From JASJAR01 sp038530285 (GTDB taxonomy: Bacteria; Pseudomonadota; Alphaproteobacteria; Rhodobacterales; Rhodobacteraceae): a stretch of DNA of 64,000 bases. The DNA lies in assembly GCA_038530285.1 (NCBI GenBank), contig JBCBCY010000011.1, positions 1 through 64,000 of the forward strand. The letters are read 5' to 3'. Both the position numbers and the translations under genes were made by a program. The notes beneath the pieces were generated by a model. That model made no database searches. It was not told the DNA's origin and was given only the letters and a program-made list of their open reading frames with translations. This document shows positions 63,239 through 64,000 of this stretch, one piece after another; within the stretch, counting starts at the first letter, position 1; the number at the start of each line of letters is the position of its first letter.

Positions 63239-63985
63239 ATGACCAAGAGAAGCGAAGTGGATTGGCTGGGATTGTCCTCTCAGAAGCGGGTAGAGCCAAC
63301 GAAACAGCTCTATCGCATCTTAAGGGATTTGCATGTGACCTTGGGCGGGCGTTTCGAAGAACTCTTCGAACAGGCGCAGAACGCCCCGCTTGGTGAGACG
63401 CTCGATCCCTACAGCAACATCAAGAAGGGCATCTACGACCGCCGCAAAGCCCAGGCGATCCACGAGTGGCTGGCGCGAAACCACTTCGCCTTTGCGCACG
63501 CGAAAGCCCCGTCGTTGTTCCAATTTCAGCGTGTGTCCGATTGGGAGCGGTTCATCGAGGCGCATAAGGTCGAAGGCGGTCTCAGGATGATTCCGGCCAA
63601 ACAGATGGGCATCGCGCGCAGATCACCACCCGAAGACGGGGCAGAGACCTTCCAGCTTGGTCAGGAATACCTGTTCGAGCTGACCACAACCGAACCCTGT
63701 CACGTCGTTGCCTTCGAAGGCGTCAACGACAGCTGGCATCCGCTCGGGCTGGGTCAGGAGGATCATATCCTGCGTTTGAGAGTGCCATCAGGCATATCGA
63801 TCCTTCCGCGCGCCAGCGATGATACGCTCATCCCGCTTGCTGAGTACGACCAACCAGGCCTGCATCAGTTTGTCTTCGTGCTTTGCTCGGGGCCGAAGCC
63901 GCCGACAGACCGGAATTCGTTGATCGGATTTGCTTCTTCCCACCAAGTTATTGTTTGCGAAAAAAGTGTGAGGTTTTGGGCTTAG
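63239..63985 (+). CDS. DUF4384-like island protein
   Basis: 248 aa from ATG 63239 (TTG two codons earlier is possible). N-terminal part (about 1-95) is helical and charged (SEVDWLGLSSQKRVEPTKQLYRILRDL, RRKAQAIHEWLARNHF). The C-terminal part (about 130-240) has beta pattern FQLGQEYLFELTTTEPCHVVAFEGVNDSWHPLG, LRVPSGISILPRASDDTLIPLAEYD and GLHQFVFVLCSG, like DUF4384. DUF4384 often accompanies caspase-like or protease genes in bacterial conflict and defence loci. No enzyme motif is visible. It is divergent from the recombinase and may start a cargo operon. Confidence 0.6.
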   Translation: MTKRSEVDWLGLSSQKRVEPTKQLYRILRDLHVTLGGRFEELFEQAQNAPLGETLDPYSNIKKGIYDRRKAQAIHEWLARNHFAFAHAKAPSLFQFQRVSDWERFIEAHKVEGGLRMIPAKQMGIARRSPPEDGAETFQLGQEYLFELTTTEPCHVVAFEGVNDSWHPLGLGQEDHILRLRVPSGISILPRASDDTLIPLAEYDQPGLHQFVFVLCSGPKPPTDRNSLIGFASSHQVIVCEKSVRFWA

Positions 63986-64000
63986 ATGGCTTCGCCAAGG
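63986..64000 (+). CDS. Possible start of the next gene (truncated by window edge)
   Basis: ATG at 63986 directly follows the TAG stop of the DUF4384-like gene and reads MASPR to the edge, with GAGG about 12 nt upstream. Immediate stop-start succession suggests an operon, but only five codons are visible, so this is tentative. Confidence 0.25.

Overview
This window is chromosomal DNA from a high-GC alphaproteobacterium, most likely a marine member of the Rhodobacteraceae (Roseobacter group). The evidence is the gene content: a heterotetrameric sarcosine oxidase operon (soxBDAG), an M24-fold DMSP lyase (DddP) with all catalytic residues, a TAXI-type TRAP transporter, c-type cytochrome maturation genes (ccmI and ccmABCDG), glnB-glnA, and many small secreted proteins of kinds I associate with roseobacters. 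The species cannot be named from the sequence. Product names are family recognition from protein motifs. No database search was run.

Layout. 1-6.6 kb: the partial ccmI runs off the left edge, divergent from soxB. soxD, soxA and soxG are tightly overlapped, but soxB is separated from soxD by about 720 bp that hold two small genes and two copies of TTTTGTACAAAA. 6.7-15.2 kb: a secreted protein, Fe superoxide dismutase, a DUF1203 protein, a RarD-like transporter, a DUF4399 protein, a LOG-family protein, a LysM protein with a long repetitive acidic stretch, an Atm1-type ABC exporter and a secreted esterase. 15.2-21.1 kb: a desaturase and a two-gene RND efflux system whose permease is unusually long. 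21.3-29.5 kb: a YfgM-like protein, BamB and Der (outer-membrane assembly and ribosome assembly GTPase), a secreted protein with a duplicated cysteine domain, a TspO-like membrane protein, SerRS and an esterase-like protein. 29.6-36.6 kb: yajC-secD-secF, TauE/SafE, an Mth938-like protein and ccmABCDG, with tandem hairpins on both sides of the ccm genes.

36.6-50.6 kb: aconitase, DUF1223, an LpxL-like acyltransferase, an isolated fliG, two small secreted proteins sharing a cysteine motif, purB, DUF6314, bioY, an alpha/beta hydrolase-OsmC fusion, a membrane-anchored Sel1-repeat protein and dddP. 50.6-61.1 kb: a small membrane protein, the TAXI TRAP transporter, a secreted protein of unknown function, a GT25 glycosyltransferase, a VOC protein, glnA, glnB, the NAD(P)HX repair enzyme and tRNA-Leu(UAG).

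61.1-64 kb: this looks like the left end of a genomic island inserted at the 3' end of tRNA-Leu. A large serine recombinase reads into the tRNA gene and is translationally coupled to a 94-aa protein. It is divergent from a DUF4384-like protein that may start a cargo operon continuing beyond the window. Metabolically the region covers methylated-amine and DMSP osmolyte use, nitrogen assimilation, redox and oxidative-stress functions and envelope biogenesis. The island end and several unexplained envelope proteins are the least understood parts.
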